Shown here in pieces: positions 10,001 through 19,396 of a DNA stretch of 40,743 bases. Under the pieces are notes generated by a model, which had not been told where the DNA came from, did no database searches, and was given only the letters and a program-made list of their open reading frames with translations. The position numbers and the translations under genes are program-made. The stretch's first letter is position 1; each line of letters starts with the position of its first letter. The DNA comes from an uncultured Pelagibacteraceae bacterium. GTDB lineage: Bacteria; Pseudomonadota; Alphaproteobacteria; Pelagibacterales; Pelagibacteraceae. The DNA lies in contig CABXYN010000011.1 in assembly GCA_902516395.1 (NCBI GenBank), positions 1 to 40,743 of the forward strand, in the 5' to 3' direction.

Positions 10001-10016
10001 AAATGCAGCATTTATG
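9998..10016 (-). repeat. Perfect 9-bp inverted repeat abutting the attenuator hairpin
   Basis: CATAAATGC-T-GCATTTATG on the minus strand, immediately 5' of the terminator-like stem. Confidence 0.75.
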
Positions 10017-10035
10017 GGAAATAATTAATAATGTA

Positions 10036-10071
10036 AAGTAAATAATGCTATTGAAATATTAAAATTTACTT
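10036..10071. repeat. 8-bp inverted repeat in the ODC/regA divergent intergenic region
   Basis: AAGTAAAT (10036-10043) and ATTTACTT (10064-10071), 20-nt spacing. Confidence 0.4.
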
Positions 10072-10084
10072 CCATATAAGGTCT

Positions 10085-10648
10085 ATGATCAACCAACCAA
10101 CACTTCAAAAATTAAGTGATTTCGAGGATAAATCGCTTTTGATAGTAGACGATGACAATCCATTTAGACAAAGATTAGCCAGAGCTATGGAAAAAAAAGG
10201 TTTTACAGTTACACAAGCTGAGAGTGTAAAGATTGGCATTGAGACCGTAAAATCGCAAAGTCCAGCGTTTGCTGTTGTTGATTTAAGATTAAATGATGGG
10301 AATGGACTAGAAGTGGTAAAAGAAATCCAAAAAGTAAACCTTAAAAGTAGAATTATAATGTTAACTGGATATGGTAATATTCCAACAGCAGTTGCTGCAA
10401 TTAAAGAGGGAGCAATTGACTACATTGCTAAGCCAGCAGATGCAGATGATGTTGAAAAAGCACTTTTAGCTGACCCAAATCAAAAGCCTGCTCCTCCCGA
10501 AAACCCAATGTCTGCCGATAGAGTAAAATGGGAGCATATACACAGAGTTTTTGAGTTATGTAACAGAAATGTCTCTGAAACCGCAAGAAGACTAAAAATG
10601 CATAGAAGAACTCTTCAGAGAATACTGTCTAAAAGATCTCCTAGATAA
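10085..10648 (+). CDS. regA: RegA/ActR/PrrA-type response regulator
   Basis: REC domain (LLIVDDDNPFRQRLARAMEKKGF..., AVVDLRLNDGNGLEVV) and the conserved C-terminal HTH NVSETARRLKMHRRTLQRILSKRSPR. Confidence 0.92.
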   Translation: MINQPTLQKLSDFEDKSLLIVDDDNPFRQRLARAMEKKGFTVTQAESVKIGIETVKSQSPAFAVVDLRLNDGNGLEVVKEIQKVNLKSRIIMLTGYGNIPTAVAAIKEGAIDYIAKPADADDVEKALLADPNQKPAPPENPMSADRVKWEHIHRVFELCNRNVSETARRLKMHRRTLQRILSKRSPR

Positions 10649-10649
10649 T

Positions 10650-11579
10650 TTAATTTTTTGTAAGTCTTAAAAATACATCTTCAAGATCTCCATCATCAGT
10701 TGAAATATCTTGTATCTTTATATCTTGTTTTTTTATTTCTGTGATTATCGGGTCGATGCTTAGTTTACTCTTCTCATATGATAAAACTAATCTTTTTCCA
10801 TCATTTGATATAACTTTTAACGATTCAAAAGTATTATCTTGAATATTAGTTTTTTTATTTGTGGTGACATATACAATTTTTGTTTGAATTCTTTCCAAGA
10901 GATTTTTAGTAGTATCCAAAGCTACTAATTTTCCTCCACTTAGAATACCAATTCTATCACACATTTTTTCTGCTTCCTCAAGATAATGAGTTGTTAGTAT
11001 TGTTGTGACCCCTTGTTTGTTCAAAGATTTCACATTTTCCCACAATGTATTTCTAAGCTCCACATCTACTCCTGCAGTAGGTTCATCTAAAATTATAATT
11101 GGAGGTTGATGCACCATCGCTTTTGCTACTAGCAATCTTCTTTTCATACCGCCTGATAAAGCTCTAGCATAACTGTCAGCTTGTTCCTCTAATGATACCA
11201 ACTTCAATATAGTATCTGTAATTCTATCTTTTTTTCTAATTCCATATAGTCCTGCTTGAAGCTCTAAAAGTTTTCTGGGACTAAAAAATGGATCAAAGTT
11301 CACTTCTTGTGGAACAATTCCAATAGAGGCTCTAACTTGTCTAGGATTTTCATCTAAGTTAAAACCCCAAACACTTACTTCACCACCAGTTTTTACAACT
11401 GATCCACCTAATATGTTTATAAATGTACTCTTTCCAGCTCCATTTGGTCCTAATAGACCAAAAATTTCTCCTTCTTTCACCTCTAAGTTTAAATTATTAA
11501 GTGCATGTGTTTGTTTAGACCCATTTTTTGAATAAACTTTATTCAAGTTTTTAACAGTTAAGACGTTTTTTTTATTCAT
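10650..11579 (-). CDS. ABC-2 type transporter ATP-binding protein
   Basis: Walker A GLLGPNGAGKST, signature LSGGMKRRL, Walker B IIILDEPTAGVD. Confidence 0.92.
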   Translation of the reverse strand: MNKKNVLTVKNLNKVYSKNGSKQTHALNNLNLEVKEGEIFGLLGPNGAGKSTFINILGGSVVKTGGEVSVWGFNLDENPRQVRASIGIVPQEVNFDPFFSPRKLLELQAGLYGIRKKDRITDTILKLVSLEEQADSYARALSGGMKRRLLVAKAMVHQPPIIILDEPTAGVDVELRNTLWENVKSLNKQGVTTILTTHYLEEAEKMCDRIGILSGGKLVALDTTKNLLERIQTKIVYVTTNKKTNIQDNTFESLKVISNDGKRLVLSYEKSKLSIDPIITEIKKQDIKIQDISTDDGDLEDVFLRLTKN

Positions 11580-11629
11580 ATGAGGGCATACATTTATTAC
11601 ATTTATAAAAATTAAGATATCATTACATT

Positions 11630-14404
11630 ATGGAGAAAATTAAAAAAAGTGACCATTTTTATTTAATAGATGGTTCGGGATACATTTTTAGAGCATATTA
11701 TGCCCTTCCTCCTTTAACTAGAAAAAGTGATGGATTGCCAGTTGGTGCCGTTAGTGGTTTTTGCAATATGCTTTTTAAATTATTAGAGGACTCTAAATCA
11801 GATGATAATTTAGAAAAACCAACACACTTTGCTGTAATATTTGATTCAGCAAGAAAAAATTTTAGAAATGAAATATATTCAGATTATAAAGGAAATAGAT
11901 CTGATGCACCTGACGATCTAATTCCTCAATTTGAATACATCAGGCAATCTGTAAAAGCCTTTAATTTACCGTCAATTGAATTAATTAATTATGAAGCAGA
12001 TGATTTAATTGCAACTTATGTAGAGAAAATTTTAGAATTTGGTGCAAAAGTAACAATTGTTTCTTCTGATAAAGATTTAATGCAGCTTTATAAAAAAGGA
12101 GTGAGAATTTATGATCCAATGAAGAATAAATTTATAAATCAAGACGATGTACATAATAAATTTGGAGTTACTCCAGAAAAAGTAATAGATGTCCAATCTT
12201 TAGCTGGTGATAGTACAGATAACGTACCTGGTGTACCCGGAATCGGAGTTAAAACTGCTGCTGAATTGATAAATCAATATGGAACTTTGGAAAATTTATT
12301 AAAAAATGCATCAAAAATAAAACAAAATAAAAGACGAGAAACTTTAATAAATAATAAGGACGACGCAATTATTAGTAAAAAACTCGTTACATTAAAAAAA
12401 GATGTACCTGTAAAAAATAAAATTGAAGAATTCATACTGAAAAGTATTGATCAAGATAAGCTTTATACTTTTCTTAGAGAAATGGAATTTAATAGGCTAT
12501 TGAGTTCTGCCATCTCAAAGTACGGGGGCACAAACAATCCTGAAACTAAAGATATTGAGAAAAACTCAGAAAAAACATCAGAAATTAAGAAAAAAAATTA
12601 TCAATTAATTAAAAATGAAAAGGAAATTGAAGATTGGATGAAACAATCTGAGGAAATAGGAGAATTTGCAATAGATACTGAAACTACCTCACTAGACCCT
12701 CACACAACAAAGTTAGTAGGTATTTCAATCTCTAACAGAATTGGAAATGCTTGTTATATTCCATTAAATCATGTTAGAGGAAATAATCTTAACGAAAAAA
12801 AAGTCTTAAGCATTTTAAAGAATTATTTAGAAGATGAGAGTATAAAAAAAGTAGGACAAAATATTAAATTTGATTTTATTGTCTTTTATCACCGTGGAAT
12901 AACTTTAAATTCCATGGAAGATACTATGCTTATGTCTTACACACTAGATGCTGGTAAAAATAGGCATAATATGGATACTCTTTCAGAGATCCATCTAGGT
13001 CATAAAACTATAAGATTTAAAGATTTAGTTGGGACGGGAAAAAAACAACTTAATTTTTCTGAAGTGAATATATCTGAAGCTAAGGATTACGCGGCTGAGG
13101 ATGCAGATATCACATTTAGATTATACAAAATTTTTTTAAAATCATTAAAAGCAGAAAAATTATTGAATATTTATGAGTTATTTGAAAAACCACTAATAAA
13201 AATATTAGCAGAGATGGAGATAAAAGGTATTAAACTTGATAAATCTTCACTAAATAAACTATCTTCGAAATTTTCAACTAAAATCGAAAAATTAGAAAAG
13301 TCTATTTTTAAAATTTCAAAAAAAATATTTAACATTGGATCAACTAAGCAACTTGGTGAAATAATGTACAACGATTTAAAAATAGCTGCTTTAAAAAAAA
13401 CAAAGAAAGGAAGTTTTGCTACTAGTGCTTCAGTTTTAGAAGATCTAGCTTTTAAGGGTTATGAATTTCCAAAACTTATTTTGGAATGGAGACAAATTAG
13501 TAAACTTAAGAATACCTATTCAGATGCATTGCCAGAACACATAAATCAAAATACTAAAAGGGTTCATACATCTTTTTTGTTAGCAGCCACTACAACAGGT
13601 AGACTTGCATCTAGTGATCCAAATTTACAAAATATTCCAATAAAATCAGATGATGGTAAGGACATAAGAAAAGCGTTTGTTTCTGAAAAAAATAACAAAT
13701 TGATTTCAGCAGATTATAACCAAGTTGAGATGAGAATTTTGGCTGATCTAGCAGATGTAAAACAGCTAAAAAAGGCATTTTTAAATAATGAGGATATTCA
13801 TACTTTGACTGCTAGTCAGGTTTTTGGAAAAGAAATTAACAAAATTGACTCAGAAACAAGAAGAAAAGCAAAAGCAATCAACTTTGGAATAATTTATGGT
13901 ATTTCACAATATGGTTTAGCCAAACAGATCAATGTTTCAAACAATGAAGCAGAAGAATTTTTAAATTCTTATTTTAAAAAATTTCCAGAAATTAAAGATT
14001 ATATGAAAACAACTGTGAATTTTTGTAGAAAAAGTGGATATGTAAGTAATATATTTGGAAGAAAAACACATCTCACTGGAATTAATGATAAGAACTTTAA
14101 TGTAAGAAATTTTCAGGAGAGGGCAGCGATAAATGCTCCAATTCAAGGGTCAGCATCAGAGATAATGAGATTAGCGATGATCAGAATAAATAAAGAAATC
14201 TCTAATAATAAAAATAATAGTCTAAAAATATTGTTACAAATACATGATGAGTTAATTTTTGAGGAAAGTTCAAAAGAAACAAAAAAAAGTACTAAATTAA
14301 TTAAGGATTTGATGTTAAGTGTGAAAGATAGTGAACTTCACTCATTTTCAATACCTCTTTTAGTTGATATAAATATTGGAGAAAATTGGGGTGAACTTCA
14401 TTGA
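11630..14404 (+). CDS. polA: DNA polymerase I with 5'-3' exo, intact-looking 3'-5' exo, and polymerase domains
   Basis: 5' nuclease N-terminus YLIDGSGYIFRAYYALPPL; exo motifs AIDTETTSLDP, NIKFDFIVF, YAAEDADIT; polymerase motifs SADYNQVEMRILA, RRKAKAINFGIIYG, QIHDELIFE. Confidence 0.97.
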   Translation: MEKIKKSDHFYLIDGSGYIFRAYYALPPLTRKSDGLPVGAVSGFCNMLFKLLEDSKSDDNLEKPTHFAVIFDSARKNFRNEIYSDYKGNRSDAPDDLIPQFEYIRQSVKAFNLPSIELINYEADDLIATYVEKILEFGAKVTIVSSDKDLMQLYKKGVRIYDPMKNKFINQDDVHNKFGVTPEKVIDVQSLAGDSTDNVPGVPGIGVKTAAELINQYGTLENLLKNASKIKQNKRRETLINNKDDAIISKKLVTLKKDVPVKNKIEEFILKSIDQDKLYTFLREMEFNRLLSSAISKYGGTNNPETKDIEKNSEKTSEIKKKNYQLIKNEKEIEDWMKQSEEIGEFAIDTETTSLDPHTTKLVGISISNRIGNACYIPLNHVRGNNLNEKKVLSILKNYLEDESIKKVGQNIKFDFIVFYHRGITLNSMEDTMLMSYTLDAGKNRHNMDTLSEIHLGHKTIRFKDLVGTGKKQLNFSEVNISEAKDYAAEDADITFRLYKIFLKSLKAEKLLNIYELFEKPLIKILAEMEIKGIKLDKSSLNKLSSKFSTKIEKLEKSIFKISKKIFNIGSTKQLGEIMYNDLKIAALKKTKKGSFATSASVLEDLAFKGYEFPKLILEWRQISKLKNTYSDALPEHINQNTKRVHTSFLLAATTTGRLASSDPNLQNIPIKSDDGKDIRKAFVSEKNNKLISADYNQVEMRILADLADVKQLKKAFLNNEDIHTLTASQVFGKEINKIDSETRRKAKAINFGIIYGISQYGLAKQINVSNNEAEEFLNSYFKKFPEIKDYMKTTVNFCRKSGYVSNIFGRKTHLTGINDKNFNVRNFQERAAINAPIQGSASEIMRLAMIRINKEISNNKNNSLKILLQIHDELIFEESSKETKKSTKLIKDLMLSVKDSELHSFSIPLLVDINIGENWGELH

Positions 14405-14454
14405 AAACAAACAATTGCCCTAATATGAACAATTTAGTATTTTTATTCTAATTT

Positions 14455-15159
14455 ATGTCTCAAACAATTGCGTTAGTGGATGATGATCGAAATCTATTAA
14501 CTTCTGTCCAGATGGCTTTAGAAAAGGAAGGTTTTAAAGTTCAAACTTATATTGATGGTGAGAATGCTCTTGTTGGATTGTCAAGAACACCACCTGATCT
14601 TGCTGTTATTGATATTAAAATGCCAAGAATGGATGGCGAAGAACTCCTAAGAAAACTTAGAAAAAAAACATCTATGCCAGTTATTTTTTTAACTTCTAAA
14701 GATGAAGTAACCGACGAGGTTAGTGGTTTAAAGCTAGGTGCAGATGACTTTGTTGGTAAAACTGGGGGATTTTCAACCAAAGTTTTAGTTGAAAGAATTA
14801 AAGTACAATTAAGAAAAAAAGATAAGGACATCAATATAGAAGAAAATAAAAATGTAATCTCACATGGTAAGTTAAAATTAGATCCTTCCCAACTCGAATG
14901 TGAATGGGATGGTAAACAATTGCCTGACAAACTAACTACAACAGAATTTAAAATTGTTGAGGAGCTAGCAAAAAGACCGGGAATGATTAAAGAGAGAGCC
15001 TTACTCATGGATGTAGCATATCGAGAAGACACAGATATAGAAGATAGGACTATTGATAGTCATGTTAAAAGAATAAGAAAAAAATTTAAAAAGGTAGATA
15101 CTGATTTTTCAGCAATTGAAACAAGATATGGAAGTGGATATAGATGGAATGTTAAATAA
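14455..15159 (+). CDS. chvI: ChvI-like OmpR-family response regulator
   Basis: REC (ALVDDDRNLLTSVQMALEKEGF, DIKMPRMDGEELL) and winged-helix domain (RTIDSHVKRIRKKFKKVD...IETRYGSGYRW); adjacent to a ChvG-like kinase. Confidence 0.88.
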   Translation: MSQTIALVDDDRNLLTSVQMALEKEGFKVQTYIDGENALVGLSRTPPDLAVIDIKMPRMDGEELLRKLRKKTSMPVIFLTSKDEVTDEVSGLKLGADDFVGKTGGFSTKVLVERIKVQLRKKDKDINIEENKNVISHGKLKLDPSQLECEWDGKQLPDKLTTTEFKIVEELAKRPGMIKERALLMDVAYREDTDIEDRTIDSHVKRIRKKFKKVDTDFSAIETRYGSGYRWNVK

Positions 15160-15164
15160 TAATT

Positions 15165-16667
15165 ATGGGAAAAATACTAAAAAATCTTTCTATATTACAG
15201 AAATTTTTATTTATTAATCTAGTAATCTTCATATTTATAATAATAATAACGTTCTTTTACCTAGGCGCTATTCAAAAAAATTTAATCAGTGAAAAACAAA
15301 AAAATCATACAAATATAATTGCTCAAACAATATCAAATTTAGAAAAATCAAACATAAAACTAAATGAATATGGAATAAGTGAATTTTTATTCTCTAAAAA
15401 ATCGCGATTTCCTTATTTTGAAAAGTTAGATAGAGTTATATTTTTTGATGATAAATTAAATTGGATTGGAGATACGAGATCTATTCAATCATCATTATTA
15501 CTAATTGAAGAGTTAAATGAACAATCAAGCGAGAATAATTTTAATAATCAAGAAAATAAAAATGAAACAATTTTCTATGAAGATCTTAATAAATATTATT
15601 TATCAGGATCTGAAAAATCTTTAACCAATTTAAAGCAAATCCAAAAGCAGTTTTTTGTTTTTAGTATTGGGAATATAAATTATTTGAATAATAAGGGTTA
15701 TATTCTTATATCTGAAAGTGCTGATAATATAATTGCACAAATTGATGAAAGAGAGAACTTTATTATTAGAACAGCTCTTGTAGTACTTTTGGTTATAATT
15801 ATTTTTTCATATGTTTTAAATAGATATTTTTTAAAACCGATTAAAAATTTAGTTATTTATACAAAAATCATAAAAAACAAAAGTAATGAAAAAACAGATA
15901 TAGAAAGGGTTAAGACAAGGAATGATGAATTAGGAATATTATCAAAATCACTTGATGAAATGACCAGTGAATTAAACAAAAGAATTACAACTGCTGAAAA
16001 TTACTCAACAGACTTACTTCATGAAATTAGAAATCCTCTTGCCTCATTAAAAAGTGCATCTGAGATAATTTCAGAAACTGAAGATAAAACTAAAAGAGAA
16101 AAGTTAATTAATATTGTATCTCACGATGTCGAGAGAATTGAAAGATTAATCACTGATTATTCTCAAATGCTGAAAGATGAAGCAGTAATTTCTACAGAGA
16201 CAATGCAAAAAATTGATATAAAGGAAATTGCTAAATCTGTGGTTGATGACTTTAATAATATTTACAATTCAAAGAGAAAAATACAAATAAGATTAAGATC
16301 TAATGGATCTGAAAATTATTTTATACTTGGTATCAACAACAGGATAGAACAAATCATTGCAAATTTGCTTGAAAATTCAATTTCTTTTAGTGATGAGAAT
16401 CAAGAAATTATAGTAGAGGTCAGTAAAGACAAAGAAGGTAAGCCAAGACTTGTAGTAATCGATGAAGGAACTGGCTTTAGTGAGAAGGATACTGCTAAAA
16501 TTTTCAATAGATTTTACAGCAATAGACCTGAAAATTTCGGGGAACACTCTGGTCTAGGCCTAAATATAGTGAAAAACTTGGTTGAATTGCATAATGGACA
16601 AATTAAAGCTGAAAATAATAAAGAGAAGGGTGCAAAAGTTGAAATTATTTTCCCGGCGACCCAATGA
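15165..16667 (+). CDS. chvG: ChvG-like sensor histidine kinase
   Basis: Two TM segments, HAMP-like linker, H-box STDLLHEIRNPLASLKSASEII, HATPase motifs NLLENSISFS, VIDEGTGF, GLGLNIVKNLVELHNG. Confidence 0.88.
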   Translation: MGKILKNLSILQKFLFINLVIFIFIIIITFFYLGAIQKNLISEKQKNHTNIIAQTISNLEKSNIKLNEYGISEFLFSKKSRFPYFEKLDRVIFFDDKLNWIGDTRSIQSSLLLIEELNEQSSENNFNNQENKNETIFYEDLNKYYLSGSEKSLTNLKQIQKQFFVFSIGNINYLNNKGYILISESADNIIAQIDERENFIIRTALVVLLVIIIFSYVLNRYFLKPIKNLVIYTKIIKNKSNEKTDIERVKTRNDELGILSKSLDEMTSELNKRITTAENYSTDLLHEIRNPLASLKSASEIISETEDKTKREKLINIVSHDVERIERLITDYSQMLKDEAVISTETMQKIDIKEIAKSVVDDFNNIYNSKRKIQIRLRSNGSENYFILGINNRIEQIIANLLENSISFSDENQEIIVEVSKDKEGKPRLVVIDEGTGFSEKDTAKIFNRFYSNRPENFGEHSGLGLNIVKNLVELHNGQIKAENNKEKGAKVEIIFPATQ

Positions 16668-16709
16668 AAAGTTGATTAATATAAATAAAGTTGCTACAAG
16701 CCCTAGCTT

Positions 16710-17996
16710 ATGACTGATTATAAAGTAAAAGATATTAACGAAGCAGAATTTGGAAGAAAAGAAATCTCTCTAGCAGAGACTGAAATGCCAGGATTAATGG
16801 CAGTAAGAGCCGAATATAAAGGCAAAAATCCTCTTAAAGGTGCAAGAATTTTAGGTTGTCTTCATATGACAATTCAAACTGCAGTTTTGATTGAAACTTT
16901 AGTCGATTTAGGTGCAGAATGTAGATGGTCTTCATGCAATATATTTTCAACTCAAGATCATGCAGCAGCAGCAATTGCAAAAGCTGGTATCCCAGTATTT
17001 GCTTGGAAGGGTGAGACAGAGGAAGAATATTGGTGGTGCGTTAAACAAACTATTGAAGGTAAAAAAGATTGGATACCTAACATGATTTTAGATGATGGTG
17101 GAGATCTTACTGCTCTTATGCATAAGGATTATAAAGATTTATTAAAAGGCATAAAAGGCTTAAGCGAAGAAACAACAACAGGTGTTTTAGCGCTTAAAAA
17201 AATGGAAGAACAAGGTCAATTGTTAGTGCCAGCAATTAATGTTAACGACTCAGTCACAAAATCAAAATTTGATAACTTATATGGTTGTAGAGAGAGTTTA
17301 GTTGATGGAATTAAGAGAGCTACTGATGTAATGATGTCAGGAAAAGTTGCGATTGTTGCAGGCTTTGGTGATGTTGGAAAAGGTAGTGCAGCATCTTTAA
17401 GACAAAGTGGAGCAAGAGTTTTAGTAACTGAAACTGATCCTATTTGTGCATTGCAAGCTGCTATGGAAGGTTATGAAGTAGTTTTAATGGACGAAGTTAT
17501 AGGTCAAGCAGATATTGTTGTAACTGCAACTGGAAATAAAGATGTAGTAACAGCAGATCATATGAGAGCTATGAAAGACAGATCTATTCTATGTAACATC
17601 GGACACTTTGATAATGAAATTCAAGTTGAGGCTTTGAAAAATTATAAATGGGATGAAGTAAAACCTCAAGTTCACGAAATAACATTCCCAGATGACAAAA
17701 GGTTAATTTTATTAGCTGAAGGAAGACTTGTGAATTTAGGTTGTGGAACTGGTCACCCAAGTTTTGTTATGAGTGCATCATTTACTAATCAAGTTATTGC
17801 TCAAATTGAGCTATGGAATAATTCAGATAACTATGAAAATAAAGTTTATGTGCTTCCTAAACACTTAGATGAAAAGGTAGCAAGGCTTCACTTGGATAAA
17901 GTTGGTGCAAAATTAACGCCACTATCTAAAGAGCAAGCTGACTATATAAGTGTAACACCAGAGGGACCATACAAGCCTCATGCTTATCGCTACTAG
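16710..17996 (+). CDS. ahcY: S-adenosylhomocysteine hydrolase
   Basis: [61 protein letters not shown]-terminal [10 protein letters not shown]. Confidence 0.98.
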   Translation: MTDYKVKDINEAEFGRKEISLAETEMPGLMAVRAEYKGKNPLKGARILGCLHMTIQTAVLIETLVDLGAECRWSSCNIFSTQDHAAAAIAKAGIPVFAWKGETEEEYWWCVKQTIEGKKDWIPNMILDDGGDLTALMHKDYKDLLKGIKGLSEETTTGVLALKKMEEQGQLLVPAINVNDSVTKSKFDNLYGCRESLVDGIKRATDVMMSGKVAIVAGFGDVGKGSAASLRQSGARVLVTETDPICALQAAMEGYEVVLMDEVIGQADIVVTATGNKDVVTADHMRAMKDRSILCNIGHFDNEIQVEALKNYKWDEVKPQVHEITFPDDKRLILLAEGRLVNLGCGTGHPSFVMSASFTNQVIAQIELWNNSDNYENKVYVLPKHLDEKVARLHLDKVGAKLTPLSKEQADYISVTPEGPYKPHAYRY

Positions 17997-18459
17997 AAGT
18001 GGCAAAATAAATATTTCTAAAGAAAAAGATACTAAACTTATAGCTGAACGTCTTTGTAAGCATATTAATTTAGGAGATTTCATACTTTTAACCGGTAATC
18101 TAGGTGTAGGAAAAACTACTTTCATAAAATATATTATTAATTCACTTCAAAGAATAAATAGCCAGAAATTATCAGAAGTTCCTAGCCCTACTTTTAATAT
18201 TACTAATGAGTATCAGATAAAAAAAATTTTAATAAAGCATTTCGATTTATACAGAATTAAAAATGAAAAAGAGCTTAATAACTTAGGTATCCAAGAAAAT
18301 TTAAAAAAACAGATAACCCTAGTTGAATGGCCAGAAATTATAAAAAAACTAAAAATAAAAAATAGTATTAGCTTAATCTTTAAATATAATGAAAGCTATA
18401 CTGAGCGTTATCTTACAATAATTTCAAAAAACAAAAAGATAATTAATGAATTTAAATAA
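17980..18459 (+). CDS. tsaE: tRNA t6A biosynthesis ATPase TsaE
   Basis: Walker [14 protein letters not shown] and [34 protein letters not shown]; overlaps ahcY by 17 nt. Confidence 0.92.
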   Translation: MLIATRSGKINISKEKDTKLIAERLCKHINLGDFILLTGNLGVGKTTFIKYIINSLQRINSQKLSEVPSPTFNITNEYQIKKILIKHFDLYRIKNEKELNNLGIQENLKKQITLVEWPEIIKKLKIKNSISLIFKYNESYTERYLTIISKNKKIINEFK

Positions 18460-19396
18460 ATTAAAAAAACTAACTGGAGATGCATCATTTAGAAATTTTT
18501 ATAGAGGAAAAAAAAATATTCTTGTTCATTGTGTAAAAAACAAAAAAAGTAATTTGTTAGAATACGATGCTATTAATAAAATATTAATTAAAAAAAATAT
18601 TTTAGCCCCAAGATTAATATCCCAGAATTATAAAAATAATTATATTGAGATTGAAGATTTTGGTGATTTAACAGTTTTTAAAAAATTTCAAAAAAAATCA
18701 ATAAATAAAAAAATTTACTATAAAAAAATTATAAATTTATTAATCAGCATCAAACATATAAAAACTAAATATCAAAAAACATTTTTGAAAACTAACTATA
18801 AAGTGCCACACTATTCATTAAAAAAATTATTAGATGAGTCTAATTTATTTTTAGACTGGTATTTACCAAAATATGTTAAAAGAGGAAAAAGTAGAATTTT
18901 AAAAATTAAATTTAATAAGATATTTAAAAAATTACTAAACGATATTTATTATAAAAATAAAGTTTTTGTACATCGAGATTTTCATATATCTAATTTAATG
19001 ATAACTAAAAAAGGTTTAGGGCTGATAGATAGTCAAGATGCTGTCTATGGTAATATTGCATATGATTTAGCTTCTCTTATCGATGATGTCAGGTTTAAAA
19101 CAGACATTAAGACTAAAAAATATATTTTTGATGAATTCATAAAAAAAAATAAACAATTAAATCTTAAAAAGTTCAAAAATGATTTTGAGATCTTATCTGT
19201 CTTAAGGAATTTAAAAATAATTGGCATATTTACTAGATTATCTGTAAGAGATAAAAAAAATAAATATCTTAAACTTATACCTCATGCATGGGAGTTAATC
19301 GAATACAGAACTCTGAATAATCCAATATTCAAAGACTTAAATTACCTTTTAAGTAAAAACTTTGATAGAAAAATTAGAAAGTCTTATGAAAATTAA
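18446..19396 (+). CDS. amgK: Aminoglycoside-phosphotransferase-fold sugar kinase (AmgK-like)
   Basis: APH-type motifs FVHRDFHISNLMI and LGLIDSQDAVYGNIAYDLASLIDDVR; located between tsaE and a MurU-like gene. Confidence 0.82.
   Translation: MNLNKLKKLTGDASFRNFYRGKKNILVHCVKNKKSNLLEYDAINKILIKKNILAPRLISQNYKNNYIEIEDFGDLTVFKKFQKKSINKKIYYKKIINLLISIKHIKTKYQKTFLKTNYKVPHYSLKKLLDESNLFLDWYLPKYVKRGKSRILKIKFNKIFKKLLNDIYYKNKVFVHRDFHISNLMITKKGLGLIDSQDAVYGNIAYDLASLIDDVRFKTDIKTKKYIFDEFIKKNKQLNLKKFKNDFEILSVLRNLKIIGIFTRLSVRDKKNKYLKLIPHAWELIEYRTLNNPIFKDLNYLLSKNFDRKIRKSYEN

Noticed and set aside
14547-15032. 161-aa antisense ORF opposite chvI
   Set aside because: Lies entirely within a well-supported response-regulator gene; Ser/Leu-rich composition typical of an antisense shadow frame; no recognisable domain.
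16668-16709. Possible SAH/SAM riboswitch ahead of ahcY
   Set aside because: The intergenic gap is only 42 nt and shows no stable structure resembling known SAM or SAH aptamers.
19362-19385. Upstream start of the MurU-like ORF (MIEKLESL)
   Set aside because: The family N-terminus begins at MKIKTALILCAGFGKR; the upstream start would increase overlap with amgK without support.
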